64,000 bases of DNA from Cutibacterium avidum ATCC 25577 (GTDB lineage: Bacteria; Actinomycetota; Actinomycetes; Propionibacteriales; Propionibacteriaceae): assembly GCF_000227295.1 (NCBI RefSeq), contig NZ_JH165054.1, forward strand, positions 1,875,577 through 1,939,576, given 5' to 3'. A program made the position numbers and the translations under genes. Positions within the stretch are counted from its first letter, which is position 1, and every line of letters begins with the position of its first letter. The notes under the pieces were generated by a model. The model saw nothing but the letters and a program-made list of their open reading frames with translations. It was not told the DNA's origin and ran no database searches. Below are positions 47,810 to 58,276 of this stretch, piece after piece.

Positions 47810-49197
47810 GACTTCTTCTCCTCGGTGGTGTCTCGTCCGAGCAGCATCCGTATCTGGCTCAGACGTTGTGAGATGGCAGCCTCATTGCCGTGGTCAGTCG
47901 GGTGGTAGTACCGCGTCGAGGCGATGTCGTCAGGAAGATACTGCTGTTCTGCCACCCCGTGCGGGAAGTTGTGAGCGTAACGGTATCCGACCCCGTGACC
48001 GAGGTCGTGGGCGGATGAATAGTGCGCGTCACGCAAATGGGCCGGCACCTCTCCTCCCTTACCGGCGCGGACGTCGGCCAGTGCCCCGTCGATGGCGGTG
48101 ATGACGGCGTTGGACTTCGGGGCGGTGGCTGCTGCAATGGTCGCCTGGGCCAGGTTGAGGCGGGCCTCGGGCATACCGATGAGTTGAACGGCCTGGGCTG
48201 CGGCAACGCAGGTTTGCAGCACGCTCGGGGCGGCCATGCCGATGTCCTCGCTGGCCAAGATCACCAGACGGCGGCCGATGAACCGGGGATCCTCCCCCGC
48301 CTCGATCATCCGGGCCAGGTAGTGCATGGCGGCGTCGACGTCCGAACCACGTACCGACTTGATGAATGCACTGATGACGTCGTAGTGCTGATCACCGTCA
48401 CGGTCGTACCGCACCGCAGCGCGATCCACGGCCGTCGAGACGATCTGACTGGTGATGGTGTCAGTTCCAGCCGTGCTCGCCCCGGCTGCGGCCTCCTCGA
48501 GATAGGTCAGGGCTCGTCGGGCGTCTCCCCCGGCCAGCTGCAGCAGGTCGGCTCGGGCATCGTCGTCAAGGGTGTAGAGCCCGTCCGACTCGGTGCGCAG
48601 ACCGCGCGGATCACTCAGTGCACGGTCGATGAGGGAGGACACGTCAGCCTCGGTGAGGGGTTTCAGGGTCAGCAGCAGGGATCGGGACAGCAGCGGGGAG
48701 ATGACCGAGAAGGATGGATTCTCCGTGGTGGCGGCGATGAGGGTCACGGTCCGGTTCTCGACTGCGGGCAGGAGCACGTCCTGCTGGGCCTTGGAGAACC
48801 GGTGCACCTCGTCGACAAAGAGGACGGTCGGCCTTCCCAGCGCCAGCTGGCGACGAGCGGTGTCGAGTTCCCGTCGGACGTCCTTGACTCCGGCGGTCAC
48901 GGCCGAGATCTCCACGAACCGTCGGTTCGTGGCGTGGGACACCACAGAGGCAATCGTCGTCTTGCCGACCCCCGGAGGGCCCCACAGGAAGACGCTCATG
49001 GCCCCGGTGCCCTCGGCCAGCCGGCGCAACGGCGACCCTGGGGTCAACAGGTGTTGCTGACCGACGATCTCGTCAATCGTGCGGGGGCGCAGTCGAACGG
49101 CCAGTGGCGCGTCAGGGTTGGGAGTGTCCAAGGACCCGCCACTGGTCGCGTCCGGCTGGACCGGCCCGACATTGCCGAAGAGATCCTCACTCACCAT
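47806..49197 (-). CDS. rarA: replication-associated recombination protein A (AAA+ ATPase)
   Basis: A RarA/MgsA ATPase of about 463 residues that acts at stalled replication forks. Walker A is [11 protein letters not shown], Walker [16 protein letters not shown], followed by sensor 1 AATTENPSF and the C-terminal tetramerisation region [22 protein letters not shown]. The ATG at 49197 is chosen; the 17 codons upstream look non-coding. Last visible motif YLPDD is typical. Confidence 0.94.
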   Translation of the reverse strand: MVSEDLFGNVGPVQPDATSGGSLDTPNPDAPLAVRLRPRTIDEIVGQQHLLTPGSPLRRLAEGTGAMSVFLWGPPGVGKTTIASVVSHATNRRFVEISAVTAGVKDVRRELDTARRQLALGRPTVLFVDEVHRFSKAQQDVLLPAVENRTVTLIAATTENPSFSVISPLLSRSLLLTLKPLTEADVSSLIDRALSDPRGLRTESDGLYTLDDDARADLLQLAGGDARRALTYLEEAAAGASTAGTDTITSQIVSTAVDRAAVRYDRDGDQHYDVISAFIKSVRGSDVDAAMHYLARMIEAGEDPRFIGRRLVILASEDIGMAAPSVLQTCVAAAQAVQLIGMPEARLNLAQATIAAATAPKSNAVITAIDGALADVRAGKGGEVPAHLRDAHYSSAHDLGHGVGYRYAHNFPHGVAEQQYLPDDIASTRYYHPTDHGNEAAISQRLSQIRMLLGRDTTEEKKS

Positions 49198-49304
49198 GGC
49201 ACCATATCGCCGCGCTGCGACACCCCGACGTCCAACGACGCTCGACATGAGGAATGGGCGGCGACCGTGCGCATCGGTCGCCGCCCGCCGTCAGCTCGGA
49301 ATCA

Positions 49305-51128
49305 TCACTTCCTGGACTTCTCTGCGTCGTCCCTCTGCCCCTCGGGGGACTCGGCCTTCTTCTTCGGTTTGGCGTCCACCCCAGCCTCACGACGCTGAGC
49401 CGGGGTGATGGGAGCCGGAGCGGCCGTCAACGGGTCATAGCCGTTGCCGGTCTTCGGGAAGGCGATGACGTCCCGGATGGTCTCGAAGCTGCCGAGCAGC
49501 ATGACCAGACGGTCCAGGCCGAAGGCGATGCCACCATGCGGCGGAGCACCGAACTTGAAGGCGTCAAGGAGGAAGCCGAACTTTTCCTGGGCTTCCTCCG
49601 GACCAATGCCCATGACGTTGAAGACGCGCTCCTGGACATCACGACGATGGATACGGATGGATCCGCCGCCGACCTCATTGCCATTGACGACGAAGTCGTA
49701 GGCATAGGCGAGGGCCGAACCCGGATCGGTGTCGAAGGTGTCCATGCACTCAGGGGTCGGGCTGGTGAAGGCGTGGTGGACAGCAGTCCAGGCACCGCCA
49801 CCGACCGCGACGTCGCCAGAGGCCTCGGCCTCCTTGGTCGGCTTGAACAGCGGGGCGTCGACCACCCAGCAGAAGGCCCAGTCGGAGGGATCGAAGAGTT
49901 CACAACGACGGCCGATCTCCAGACGGGCCGCACCGAGCAGCTCCTGGGAGGAGGTCTTCGGTCCAGCGGCGAAGAAGATGGCGTCACCGGGCTTGGCACC
50001 GACCTTCTCGGCGATACCGGCCTTCTCCTCCTCCGAGATGTTCTTGGCGACCGGACCGCCAGGCACACCCTCGTCGGAGATGGTGATGTAGGCCAGGCCC
50101 TTGGCGCCTCGGGTACGAGCCCACTCCTGCCAAGCGTCGAACTGGCGACGCGGCAGCGAGGCCCCACCAGGCATGACGACGGCGCCCACGTAGGGAGCCT
50201 GGAAGACGCGGAACGGGGTGTTGGCGAAGAAATCAGTGACCTCGGTGATCTCGTTGCCGAAACGAAGATCAGGCTTGTCGGAGCCGTAACGGTCCATGGC
50301 CTCGTGCCAGGTGATGCGCGGCAGCGGGGTCGGCATGTCGACGCCGATGATCTTCCAGCAGGCCGCCATGGTCTCCTCCGCCAGGGCGATGACGTCATCC
50401 TGGTCGACGAAGCTCATCTCGACGTCGAGCTGGGTGAACTCGGGCTGACGGTCAGCTCGGAAGTCCTCGTCGCGGTAGCAACGTGCGATCTGGTAGTAGC
50501 GCTCCATGCCCGACACCATGAGCAGCTGCTTGAACAGCTGGGGGCTCTGCGGCAGGGCGTACCAGCACCCGGGGGCAAGACGAGCCGGCACCAGGAAGTC
50601 ACGGGCACCCTCAGGAGTGGAACGGGTCAGGGTCGGGGTCTCGATGTCATAGAAGTTGTGGCGGTCGAGAACCTCACGAATGGCGTGGGTTACCTTGGAG
50701 CGCAGCACCAGGGCCTCATGCTGACGTGGACGCCGCAGGTCCAGGTAGCGGTACTTGAGACGGGCGTCCTCACCGACGGTGACGTGCTCGTCGATCTGGA
50801 AGGGCAGCGGGGCCGAGGGGTTGAGAACCTCGAGCTCGGAGATGGCGACCTCGATCTCGCCGGTGGGAAGGTTCGGGTTGGCGTTGCCCTCCGGACGAGC
50901 CTCGACGACACCAGTCACCTTGATGCAGTACTCGTTGCGCAGATCATGGGCGCCGGAGGACTCCAGAATCTCGTCACGGATGACGACCTGGGCCAGACCG
51001 GATGCATCGCGAAGATCAATGAAGGCGACGCCGCCATGGTCGCGTCGGTGCCCGACCCATCCGGCGAGAGTCACCTCCTTGCCGATGTCGCTGGCTCGCA
51101 GGCTTCCGGCGTCATGGGTTCGCAGCAC
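49305..51128 (-). CDS. aspS: aspartyl-tRNA synthetase
   Basis: A 607-residue bacterial-type enzyme. The N-terminal OB anticodon domain ([15 protein letters not shown]) is followed by the catalytic core with [19 protein letters not shown] (motif 2), a GAD insertion domain and [14 protein letters not shown] (motif 3). The C-terminal tail is basic. GTG start with GGAAGGAT upstream and a TATACG -10-like box. Whether it also charges tRNA-Asn depends on GatCAB elsewhere and is not visible here. Confidence 0.97.
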   Translation of the reverse strand: MLRTHDAGSLRASDIGKEVTLAGWVGHRRDHGGVAFIDLRDASGLAQVVIRDEILESSGAHDLRNEYCIKVTGVVEARPEGNANPNLPTGEIEVAISELEVLNPSAPLPFQIDEHVTVGEDARLKYRYLDLRRPRQHEALVLRSKVTHAIREVLDRHNFYDIETPTLTRSTPEGARDFLVPARLAPGCWYALPQSPQLFKQLLMVSGMERYYQIARCYRDEDFRADRQPEFTQLDVEMSFVDQDDVIALAEETMAACWKIIGVDMPTPLPRITWHEAMDRYGSDKPDLRFGNEITEVTDFFANTPFRVFQAPYVGAVVMPGGASLPRRQFDAWQEWARTRGAKGLAYITISDEGVPGGPVAKNISEEEKAGIAEKVGAKPGDAIFFAAGPKTSSQELLGAARLEIGRRCELFDPSDWAFCWVVDAPLFKPTKEAEASGDVAVGGGAWTAVHHAFTSPTPECMDTFDTDPGSALAYAYDFVVNGNEVGGGSIRIHRRDVQERVFNVMGIGPEEAQEKFGFLLDAFKFGAPPHGGIAFGLDRLVMLLGSFETIRDVIAFPKTGNGYDPLTAAPAPITPAQRREAGVDAKPKKKAESPEGQRDDAEKSRK

Positions 51129-51247
51129 GTTTTCATCCTTCCGTTGTTGCAGGCCACGTATAGACGGTACGGGCCGCGAGCCAGCATACCGGCGGCCACC
51201 TCAGCCGTCATCCGGGACGCACTGCCCGAGGGGCACGCCCCACGGCG

Positions 51248-51300
51248 AGACATGATTGAGCGCCGTGACGGTCGACACCGCACGGCGCTCAATCATGTCT
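51248..51300 (-). terminator. 20-bp perfect inverted repeat after the glycosyltransferase-like gene
   Basis: Arms 51248-51267 and 51281-51300 pair perfectly over 20 bp. The 13-nt centre itself pairs (CGGT/ACCG) with one bulged A, making a very long hairpin 10 bp past the stop of the gene at 51311. Probably an intrinsic terminator, but longer than others in the window. Confidence 0.7.
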
Positions 51301-51310
51301 CGACCAAGGA

Positions 51311-52381
51311 TCAGGCCTCGATCTCGGGGAACCATTCCACTATCTGCTTGCGGATGGCCTCGTTACCACCGGAACGCTCGTTGTTGGCGAGGATCCACTC
51401 GCGCAGCGAGCCACCGGCAGCGTCATTAATGGCGTTTCGGGCCGTCCCGGGATCGCGCAACACGTCCTTCAGCATCGACACCGCCTCGTCGGTGGTGCGG
51501 TAGAAGTAGGGGTAGTCCTCAGGAACGGTCTTGCGGGCCCAAGCGGCATCCGGGAAGACACCGACCGCACCAGCGACCAAGGCCTCGAGGTACTCGAAGC
51601 CATAGGCCTCATTCTTCGCAGTGGCGAGGAATGCCGTCATACGGGCCAGGGCCTCCCAGTATTCCTCGCGCTGACCGAACAGTGGGCCGACCGAGGCCCA
51701 CTTGGGCGAGGACATCTTCATGGCCATGACGCTGGCGAGGTCGCGCTGGCTCAGACGAACCTCCATGCGCACGTCCATCTCGGAGGCGACGCGATTCATG
51801 ACGTCGAGGAAGACCTTCGGCTGTTTGTTGTCGGTAAGGTGAATAGCCGGGTAAAGGACGGTCGGCACCTCGGGATCGACGTGCTCGCGGACGAGATCGT
51901 CACGGATACCAGGCTGAACCCAGGCGATCCGAGCCTGGTGGGCCAGCGGGGAGATCGTCCAGCGACGAACCAGCTCGGTCACCTCGCCGGCGGTGCGCTC
52001 ACCGGAGCACAGGGTCGGGAAGAGGGCGTAGGCCAGGCCCATGGCCGCGAAGTTCACCTTGTGGTGGTAGTGGGACGGGGGCAGCCACTGCAGGTTGAGG
52101 ATCTTCGGCTCAGCACCCTCACGGTGCATCGTCTGGAAGACGCCGACCGAGTCGATGACGTCGAGGTTGATGACGAGGGTCTCCAGCGGGTCAAGGCTGG
52201 ACAGCGTCTTGGCCTCGAAACCGTCACACTGCCGATCCTCGTGGTCGACGACGACGGCTCCCGGGTACATCTTGAGGAGTCGCTCGACCAGCGCGGTTCC
52301 GCCTCCTCGTCCGACAAGTCGACCCTGGTCGTCAACGATGGGGTCACCATCGAGGAAACCCATCTTGATTGCGATGGTCAT
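51311..52381 (-). CDS. glycosyltransferase-like protein (GT-B fold)
   Basis: A 356-residue protein. The C-terminal half looks like a GT4-type glycosyltransferase: TAKNEAYGFEYLEALVAGAVGVFPD matches the donor-binding region, followed by YPYFYRTTDEAVSMLKDVL. The N-terminal half (LNLQWLPPSHYHHKVNFAAM) is not recognised. A GGGAG site precedes the ATG. It lies alone between aspS and a TetR gene, so its substrate is unknown. Confidence 0.55.
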   Translation of the reverse strand: MTIAIKMGFLDGDPIVDDQGRLVGRGGGTALVERLLKMYPGAVVVDHEDRQCDGFEAKTLSSLDPLETLVINLDVIDSVGVFQTMHREGAEPKILNLQWLPPSHYHHKVNFAAMGLAYALFPTLCSGERTAGEVTELVRRWTISPLAHQARIAWVQPGIRDDLVREHVDPEVPTVLYPAIHLTDNKQPKVFLDVMNRVASEMDVRMEVRLSQRDLASVMAMKMSSPKWASVGPLFGQREEYWEALARMTAFLATAKNEAYGFEYLEALVAGAVGVFPDAAWARKTVPEDYPYFYRTTDEAVSMLKDVLRDPGTARNAINDAAGGSLREWILANNERSGGNEAIRKQIVEWFPEIEA

Positions 52382-52504
52382 TGGTCATCTCCCGTTGTCC
52401 GTGGGCGGAGGCGCGGCTGTGCGCCAAGTTTGTGGGTATCACTCTAACGCCGGCCGTCGCACTGCGGTAGGTGAACTGAACGCCCTGGGGACAAAACGGA
52501 CGTG

Positions 52505-53158
52505 TTATTCCTCGGATGCCGGGCCGGTCAAGGTCTTCTGAAGCGTCGGAGCCTCCCGAGCAATGAGTTCCGAGGCAGAGAGGTTTGCCAGGGATCGCAG
52601 CCCGACGACGTAACGAGCCGTGAAGATTCCCAACAACTGTGAGAGCCCCAGGGAGGCCCGGGCCCCCGCCTCCTCTTCCCCGAACCGGGGCACCAAGAGC
52701 TCGACGACGGGCGCCAGGATCTGGTCGGTGTAAAACTCGCGAACCATGTCGAAGGCGTCAGGCTGGGTGAGGAGGGCCTGAACCACCCCCTGCATTTGCG
52801 GATCCGGTCCGCCCAGGCCAAGATGACCGTCCCAGGCATCGATGAAGGCCTTGACCAGTGCTTCGCCCAGGTGATCCGGGTCTGTGCCGGAACAGACGTC
52901 AGCAACGATCCGGTGTGGTCCGTTCGGCAGGGACATCGCCTCGTTGTAGAGAGCCTGCTTGGATCCGAAGTAGTAGCTCACCAGCGAGGTGTCCACCCCG
53001 GCTTCACGAGCAATGGCCCGCAGGCTCACCGACTGATAATCACCGGCCAGGAACAGGGCCCTGGCGGCCGCCAGAATCGACGCTCGTGCTGCCCCGGCCT
53101 CGCCTCGCGGGCCGCGGCGAGGCGCTCGGGTGCACTGTGACTGACTCGGGACAGACAT
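52505..53158 (-). CDS. TetR family transcriptional regulator
   Basis: A 217-residue regulator with HTH SLRAIAREAGVDTSLVSYYFGSK (about 40-62) and a C-terminal domain with the pattern seen in TetR_C proteins (ASLGLSQLLGIFTARYVVGL). The frame extends upstream, but the ATG at 53158 avoids running into the divergent gene. It most likely regulates the divergent dehydratase-activase gene and itself. Confidence 0.88.
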   Translation of the reverse strand: MSVPSQSQCTRAPRRGPRGEAGAARASILAAARALFLAGDYQSVSLRAIAREAGVDTSLVSYYFGSKQALYNEAMSLPNGPHRIVADVCSGTDPDHLGEALVKAFIDAWDGHLGLGGPDPQMQGVVQALLTQPDAFDMVREFYTDQILAPVVELLVPRFGEEEAGARASLGLSQLLGIFTARYVVGLRSLANLSASELIAREAPTLQKTLTGPASEE

Positions 53159-53179
53159 GGCACGACCGTACTCCCCCGA

Positions 53180-53223
53180 AAATCTCTCGAGAAAGGGGAA
53201 CCCCACTTGCTGCGAAGAGATTT
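53180..53223. promoter_or_regulatory. inverted repeats in the TetR/activase divergent gap
   Basis: The 86-bp gap holds AAATCTCT (53180-53187) and its complement AGAGATTT (53216-53223), a TCTCGAGA palindrome (53184-53191) and GGGGAACCCC (53195-53204). One or more are candidate TetR sites. Confidence 0.5.
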
Positions 53224-53244
53224 CCACGGTGATGAAATGGGGAC

Positions 53245-56200
53245 ATGGACGCACATCGTGGCAATGCGATCGCACTGGACGACCAGGACCTTCGGATGGG
53301 GCTGGACGTCGGATCGACGACGATCAAGGCCGTCGTCCTGGACCCTGACGAGAACATTCTCTTCGAGGACTACAGACGTCACCATGCCGACATCACCGGC
53401 GCCATGGCGTCACTGCTCGGTGACGCTGCCAAGGCTCTCCCCGGCGCCACGGTGCACGCAACCGTCACCGGATCAGCAGGTCTGGGAACCGCCGAGGCCC
53501 TGGACCTCACATTCATCCAGGAGGTCATGGCCGAGACCGCAGCCGTCCAGCACTGGAACCCGGATGCCGACGTCCTCCTGGAGCTCGGCGGGGAAGATGC
53601 CAAGATCACTTACCTCAAGCCGGTCCCCGAGCAGCGCATGAATGGTTCCTGTGCCGGCGGAACGGGTGCCTTCATCGACCAGATGGCCACCCTGCTCCAC
53701 ACCGACGCCGCTGGCCTCAACGACCTGGCATCGCGTGCCCACACCATTCACCCCATCGCGTCGCGCTGTGGTGTGTTCGCCAAGTCTGACCTCCAGCCCC
53801 TCATCAACGAGGGTGCGCGTCATGAAGACCTCGCGGCGTCGGTCATGCAGGCCGTCGCCACCCAGTGCATCGCCGGCCTGGCCTGTGGACGTCCGATCCG
53901 CGGCAAGGTCATCTTCCTCGGTGGTCCGTTGCACTTCATGCCGGCCCTACGAGATGCCTTCGCGCGAGTTCTCGAGGGCAAGGTCGACGAGTACATCACA
54001 CCGGAGCGCGCCCAACTCTACGTGGCCATGGGGGCTGCCCTGACGTCCGCCTCGGAGCCGGTCGACCTCGCCGAGACTGCTGAGCGTTCCCGTCACGCCC
54101 GCACCCAGAACGGCATCTCCCAGTCGATGCCGCCACTGTTCAGAAATAAGGAGGAGCTGGCCGAGTTCACCAAGCGTCACTCCCAGGCCAAACTCCCCCA
54201 TCTGCCACTGCATGACGCTCGCGGCAACCTCTTCCTCGGTATTGACGCCGGTTCGACGACAATCAAGTCGGTGCTGCTTGACGAGTCCCTCAACATCGTC
54301 GCCTCCCATTACGCCTCCAACGAGGGCGACCCGGTGAGCGCAGCAGTGCAGATCCTCACGGATCTCTACGACACCATGCCCGCAGAGGCGACCATCGCCC
54401 GTACCTGTACTACCGGTTACGGCGAGGGGCTCGTCAAGGCTGCCCTGGGTGCCGAGGACGGTGAGGTCGAGACGATGGCCCACTACCGGGCTGCTGATCA
54501 CCTGCTTCCCGGAGTCACCGCCATCATCGATATCGGCGGCCAGGACATGAAGTACCTGCGCGTCGTCGACCAGGTCATTGACTCCATCTCCGTCAACGAG
54601 GCCTGCTCGTCGGGATGTGGGTCCTTCCTCCAGACCTTCGCCGCCGGGATGGACACTGACATCCAGTCCTTCGCCGACATGAGCCTGATGGCCCAGCATC
54701 CCGTCGACCTGGGCAGCCGCTGCACCGTCTTCATGAACTCCTCGGTCAAGCAGGCCCAGAAGGAAGGGGCCTCTCCCGCCGACATCGCTGCCGGACTGTC
54801 CTACTCCGTGGTCCGCAACGCCCTGTACAAGGTCATCAAGCTGACCGATCCGTCCCAGTTGGGTGACAAGATCGTCGTCCAGGGCGGCACCTTCCTCAAC
54901 AATGCTGTGCTGCGAGCCTTCGAGAAACTCACCGGCCGCGAGGTCGTCCGTCCTGCCGAGGCCGGACTCATGGGTGCTTACGGTGCCGCGCTGACGGCCC
55001 GTGCCCGCTTCCATGCTGGCGAGCCCACCACCTCTGACGGTCTGCGAGATCGCGCCGAACTGGACGGGTTCGCCGTCGAGACCCACCGCGATGACTGCAC
55101 CCTGTGCCAGAACCACTGCCAGCGCACCATCGCCACCTTCTCGGACGGACGCGTCTTCGTCTCCGGCAACCGCTGCGACCGCGGCGCCGAGGTCGACAAC
55201 CGCACGATGGCCAAACTGCCGAAATCCGAGCTGCCCAACGTCTTCGAGACCAAGTACAAGAGGCTCTTCAGCTATCGACGACTCACCGTCAAGAAGGCCT
55301 TCCGCGGCGACCTGGGTCTGCCTCGCGCCCTCAACATGTACGAGAACTACCCGTTCTGGTTCACGACCCTCTCAGCCCTGGGCTACCGCGTCATGATCTC
55401 GGGGCGCTCCTCCCATGCCCTGTTCGAGAAGGGCATGGAGTCCATCGCCAGCGAGAACATCTGCTACCCCGCCAAACTCAACAACGGTCACGTGGAAGAT
55501 CTCGTGAAGCGCGGCGTCAAGCGAATCTTCGACCCCTGCATCCGTTTCGAGCAGGTCAGCGTGGCCGACGCCGACGCCCATTTCAACTGCCCGGTCGTCG
55601 CCTCCTACCCCGAAGTCATCCGTGCCAACGTGGAGAGCCTGCGCGAGAAGGACGTCGAGCTCATCTCCCCCTTCCTCTCCCTGGCCGACCCGGACAAGCT
55701 CGCTGAGCGGCTGGCCGAGATTTTCGCCGAGGACGGGGTGACCGTTGAGGAGGCCCGTCAAGCTGTTGCCAAGGGGCTCGAGGAGGACAAGATCTTCCAT
55801 GACGACGTCCGCAAGATGGGCGAGGGCGCCTTGGCCTACATGGCTGAGCACAACGTTCCCGGCATCGTGCTGGCAGGACGCCCCTATCACGTCGATCCCG
55901 AGATTCACCACGGCATTCCCGAGATGGTGAACTCCCTGGGCATGGCGGTCCTCACTGAGGACTCCGTGGCCCATCTTGGGTCTGACCTGCTAGAGCGTCC
56001 GCTGCGTGTGCGTGACCAGTGGATGTTCCATTCCCGCCTCTACCAGGCAGCCGCCTTCGTGGGTTCCCGCCCCGATCTCGAGCTCGTCCAGCTCAACTCC
56101 TTCGGCTGCGGACTGGACGCCATCACCACCGACCAGGTGCGCGAGATCCTGGCAGCGCGTGACCGCATCTATACCACTCTCAAGATTGACGAGGTGTCAA

Positions 56201-57678
56201 ACCTGGGCGCGGCCCGTATTCGGATGCGCTCCCTGCAGGCCGCGACGAAGGAACGCGCCCGCCACGATCGCAAGCTGGTGACCCATCCGCTTTCCGACGA
56301 CCGAGTCCTCTTCACCAAGGACATGAAGGCGACCCACACCATCCTGGTGCCCCAGCTCGCCCCGTACCAGACCTCGGTCGCGGAGGCAGCTCTGCGCGCC
56401 TCCGGTTACAACGTCGAGGTGTTGGAGCAAGCTTCCAGGGAGAACATCGACTTCGGCCTGTCGGTGGTCAACAACGACGCCTGTTTCCCCGCCATCGTTG
56501 TCATTGGTCAGCTCGTCTCGGCCCTAAAGTCGGGCAAATACGACTTGGACCACACCACCCTCTTCCTCACCCAGACCGGTGGCATGTGCCGCGCCACCAA
56601 CTACATCGGTCTACTGCGCAAAGCCCTCAAGGACGCCGGATTCGGGGACATCCCGGTCATCGCGGCTTCCCTGCAGGGTGTCGAGGACAACCCGGGCTTC
56701 TCCCTCACCGCTCCCCTGATTCACCGCATGGTTCAGGCCATCACGATCGGGGACCTGCTGCAGAAGGTCCACCTGCGCACTCGTCCTTACGAGGCGGTTC
56801 CGGGCGCGGCTGACGAGCTCATGCACCACTGGACGACCATCGCGCGGGAGCACTTCCTGGACGGCGGGCACTCCAAAACCTGGGGACGGCGCACCTCCTA
56901 CAAGGCGATCATCAACGGCATCGTCGACGATTTCGAGCATCTTGAGCTCATTGACGGCCCACGCAAGCCTCGTGTCGGCGTCCTCGGCGAGATCTTGGTG
57001 CAGTTCCACCCGGACGCCAACAACCACATCGTCGACACCATCGAATCCGAGGACTGCGAGGCCGTCCTGCCGGGGCTCATGTGGTTCGTCTACAACTGTT
57101 TGTCCGCAGGCGACTACAACTACAAGACCTTCGGTACTGACAAGTGGAGCCGTCACCTCAAGAAGGCCTTCCGTGGTCTACTGATGCAGTATCAGAAGCC
57201 GGTGACCACGGCGCTGAGGAAGTCGACCCGGTTCGAGGTTCCGACCCCGATCACAGAGCTGATGGCGGACGCCCAACGCATCGTCCAGCTCGGCAACCAG
57301 GCTGGCGAGGGTTGGTACCTCGTCGGTGAGATGGTCGACATGATCCGCGAGGGCGTGCCGAACATCGCCGTCGTCCAGCCGTTCGCCTGCCTGCCGAATC
57401 ACGTCACCGGTCGCGGCATCTTCCGAGAGATCCGCCGTCAGTTCCCGCATGCCAATGTGGTGTCGGTGGACTACGATCCCGGTGCCTCCCAGGTCAACCA
57501 GCTCAACCGCATCAAGCTGATGGCTGCCACCGCGCGCGATCGCAACGACTCGGAAGAGCTCGACGCCAACGAGGCCATACGGCCGGAGTCAGACGAGGAG
57601 ATCCCGACCTCTCCCCAGACGGCATCACGCCCAGACCTCAACGGAACGCCTGTGATGGAGCTGTCACTGCACGTGTAA
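53245..57678 (+). CDS. fused acyl-CoA dehydratase activase / HgdB-like double-cubane-type iron-sulfur protein
   Basis: A 1477-residue protein. Two BadF/HgdC-type ATPase domains are in tandem: residues about 18-275 (GLDVGSTTIKAV, ELGGEDAK, SCAGGTGAF) and 330-590 (GIDAGSTTIKSV, DIGGQDMK, EACSSGCGSF). In each, the two cluster cysteines are 39 residues apart (136/175 and 454/493), as in the 2-hydroxyglutaryl-CoA dehydratase activator. A Cys cluster (618, 621, 625, 644) and a DUF2229 region (about 680-870) follow, then an HgdB-like part with Cys in NSFGCGLDA, NNDACFPA and GGMCRATN. This is the layout of fused activase-related proteins of anaerobes. By family, it should use ATP to drive low-potential electrons to an Fe-S site; its substrate is unknown. 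Confidence 0.85.
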   Translation: MDAHRGNAIALDDQDLRMGLDVGSTTIKAVVLDPDENILFEDYRRHHADITGAMASLLGDAAKALPGATVHATVTGSAGLGTAEALDLTFIQEVMAETAAVQHWNPDADVLLELGGEDAKITYLKPVPEQRMNGSCAGGTGAFIDQMATLLHTDAAGLNDLASRAHTIHPIASRCGVFAKSDLQPLINEGARHEDLAASVMQAVATQCIAGLACGRPIRGKVIFLGGPLHFMPALRDAFARVLEGKVDEYITPERAQLYVAMGAALTSASEPVDLAETAERSRHARTQNGISQSMPPLFRNKEELAEFTKRHSQAKLPHLPLHDARGNLFLGIDAGSTTIKSVLLDESLNIVASHYASNEGDPVSAAVQILTDLYDTMPAEATIARTCTTGYGEGLVKAALGAEDGEVETMAHYRAADHLLPGVTAIIDIGGQDMKYLRVVDQVIDSISVNEACSSGCGSFLQTFAAGMDTDIQSFADMSLMAQHPVDLGSRCTVFMNSSVKQAQKEGASPADIAAGLSYSVVRNALYKVIKLTDPSQLGDKIVVQGGTFLNNAVLRAFEKLTGREVVRPAEAGLMGAYGAALTARARFHAGEPTTSDGLRDRAELDGFAVETHRDDCTLCQNHCQRTIATFSDGRVFVSGNRCDRGAEVDNRTMAKLPKSELPNVFETKYKRLFSYRRLTVKKAFRGDLGLPRALNMYENYPFWFTTLSALGYRVMISGRSSHALFEKGMESIASENICYPAKLNNGHVEDLVKRGVKRIFDPCIRFEQVSVADADAHFNCPVVASYPEVIRANVESLREKDVELISPFLSLADPDKLAERLAEIFAEDGVTVEEARQAVAKGLEEDKIFHDDVRKMGEGALAYMAEHNVPGIVLAGRPYHVDPEIHHGIPEMVNSLGMAVLTEDSVAHLGSDLLERPLRVRDQWMFHSRLYQAAAFVGSRPDLELVQLNSFGCGLDAITTDQVREILAARDRIYTTLKIDEVSNLGAARIRMRSLQAATKERARHDRKLVTHPLSDDRVLFTKDMKATHTILVPQLAPYQTSVAEAALRASGYNVEVLEQASRENIDFGLSVVNNDACFPAIVVIGQLVSALKSGKYDLDHTTLFLTQTGGMCRATNYIGLLRKALKDAGFGDIPVIAASLQGVEDNPGFSLTAPLIHRMVQAITIGDLLQKVHLRTRPYEAVPGAADELMHHWTTIAREHFLDGGHSKTWGRRTSYKAIINGIVDDFEHLELIDGPRKPRVGVLGEILVQFHPDANNHIVDTIESEDCEAVLPGLMWFVYNCLSAGDYNYKTFGTDKWSRHLKKAFRGLLMQYQKPVTTALRKSTRFEVPTPITELMADAQRIVQLGNQAGEGWYLVGEMVDMIREGVPNIAVVQPFACLPNHVTGRGIFREIRRQFPHANVVSVDYDPGASQVNQLNRIKLMAATARDRNDSEELDANEAIRPESDEEIPTSPQTASRPDLNGTPVMELSLHV

Positions 57679-57712
57679 TTGGCCTTTGGGAACCGATGAT
57701 ATCGTCACCGGC

Positions 57713-58276
57713 ATGGAATTGACTGGCACCCGTCGGCTACGGACGGATCGCCTAGTACTTCGCCGGTTGACCGTCGACGATGCCCAGCAGATGTATGACA
57801 ATTGGGCCAGTGACCCGGAGGTCACACAGTTCCTCAGGTGGCCCGCCCATTCCAGCGTGGATGTGAGCCGGGCCATCGTCGGTGCCTGGGTCGATTCCTA
57901 CGATGATCCAGGAACCTTCAACTGGGGCATTGAGCTGATCGAGGACGGGACCCTCATCGGGCAGACCTCGGTCGTCGAACAGGATCTCAGCGTCGGCCTG
58001 GTCAATGTCGGCTATGTCGTCGGACGGCGCTGGTGGGGCAGGGGTTACTGCACCGAGGCGCTGGTCGCAGTGACGGGTTATCTCTTCGCCGTCGCACAGG
58101 TCAACAAGGTGGAGGCCAGTCACGACCCGGCCAATGTCGCCTCGGGACGAGTCATGGAGAAGGCCGGTATGGTGACCGAGGGTCTGCGTCGAGCCTCCTG
58201 CCTCAGCGGGTCAACGATCCGCGACCAGATCTACCACGGCATACTGCGCAGCGAGTGGGAAGGCCGTCAGTGCTGA
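57713..58276 (+). CDS. GNAT family N-acetyltransferase
   Basis: A 187-residue RimJ/RimL-like acetyltransferase. It starts LTGTRRLRTDRLVLRRLTVDDA, has the acetyl-CoA loop RRWWGRGYCTEAL and ends with NVASGRVMEKAGMVTEGLRR. The substrate is unknown. It follows the activase gene by 34 bp and overlaps the DUF998 gene by 7 bp. Confidence 0.85.
   Translation: MELTGTRRLRTDRLVLRRLTVDDAQQMYDNWASDPEVTQFLRWPAHSSVDVSRAIVGAWVDSYDDPGTFNWGIELIEDGTLIGQTSVVEQDLSVGLVNVGYVVGRRWWGRGYCTEALVAVTGYLFAVAQVNKVEASHDPANVASGRVMEKAGMVTEGLRRASCLSGSTIRDQIYHGILRSEWEGRQC

Noticed and set aside
49254..51503. 749-codon plus-strand open frame opposite aspS
   Set aside because: High-GC shadow of a clear aspS gene; no recognisable motifs or ribosome site.
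53947..55116. 389-codon minus-strand frame inside the activase gene
   Set aside because: Shadow of the two-domain activase frame, which has conserved motifs throughout.
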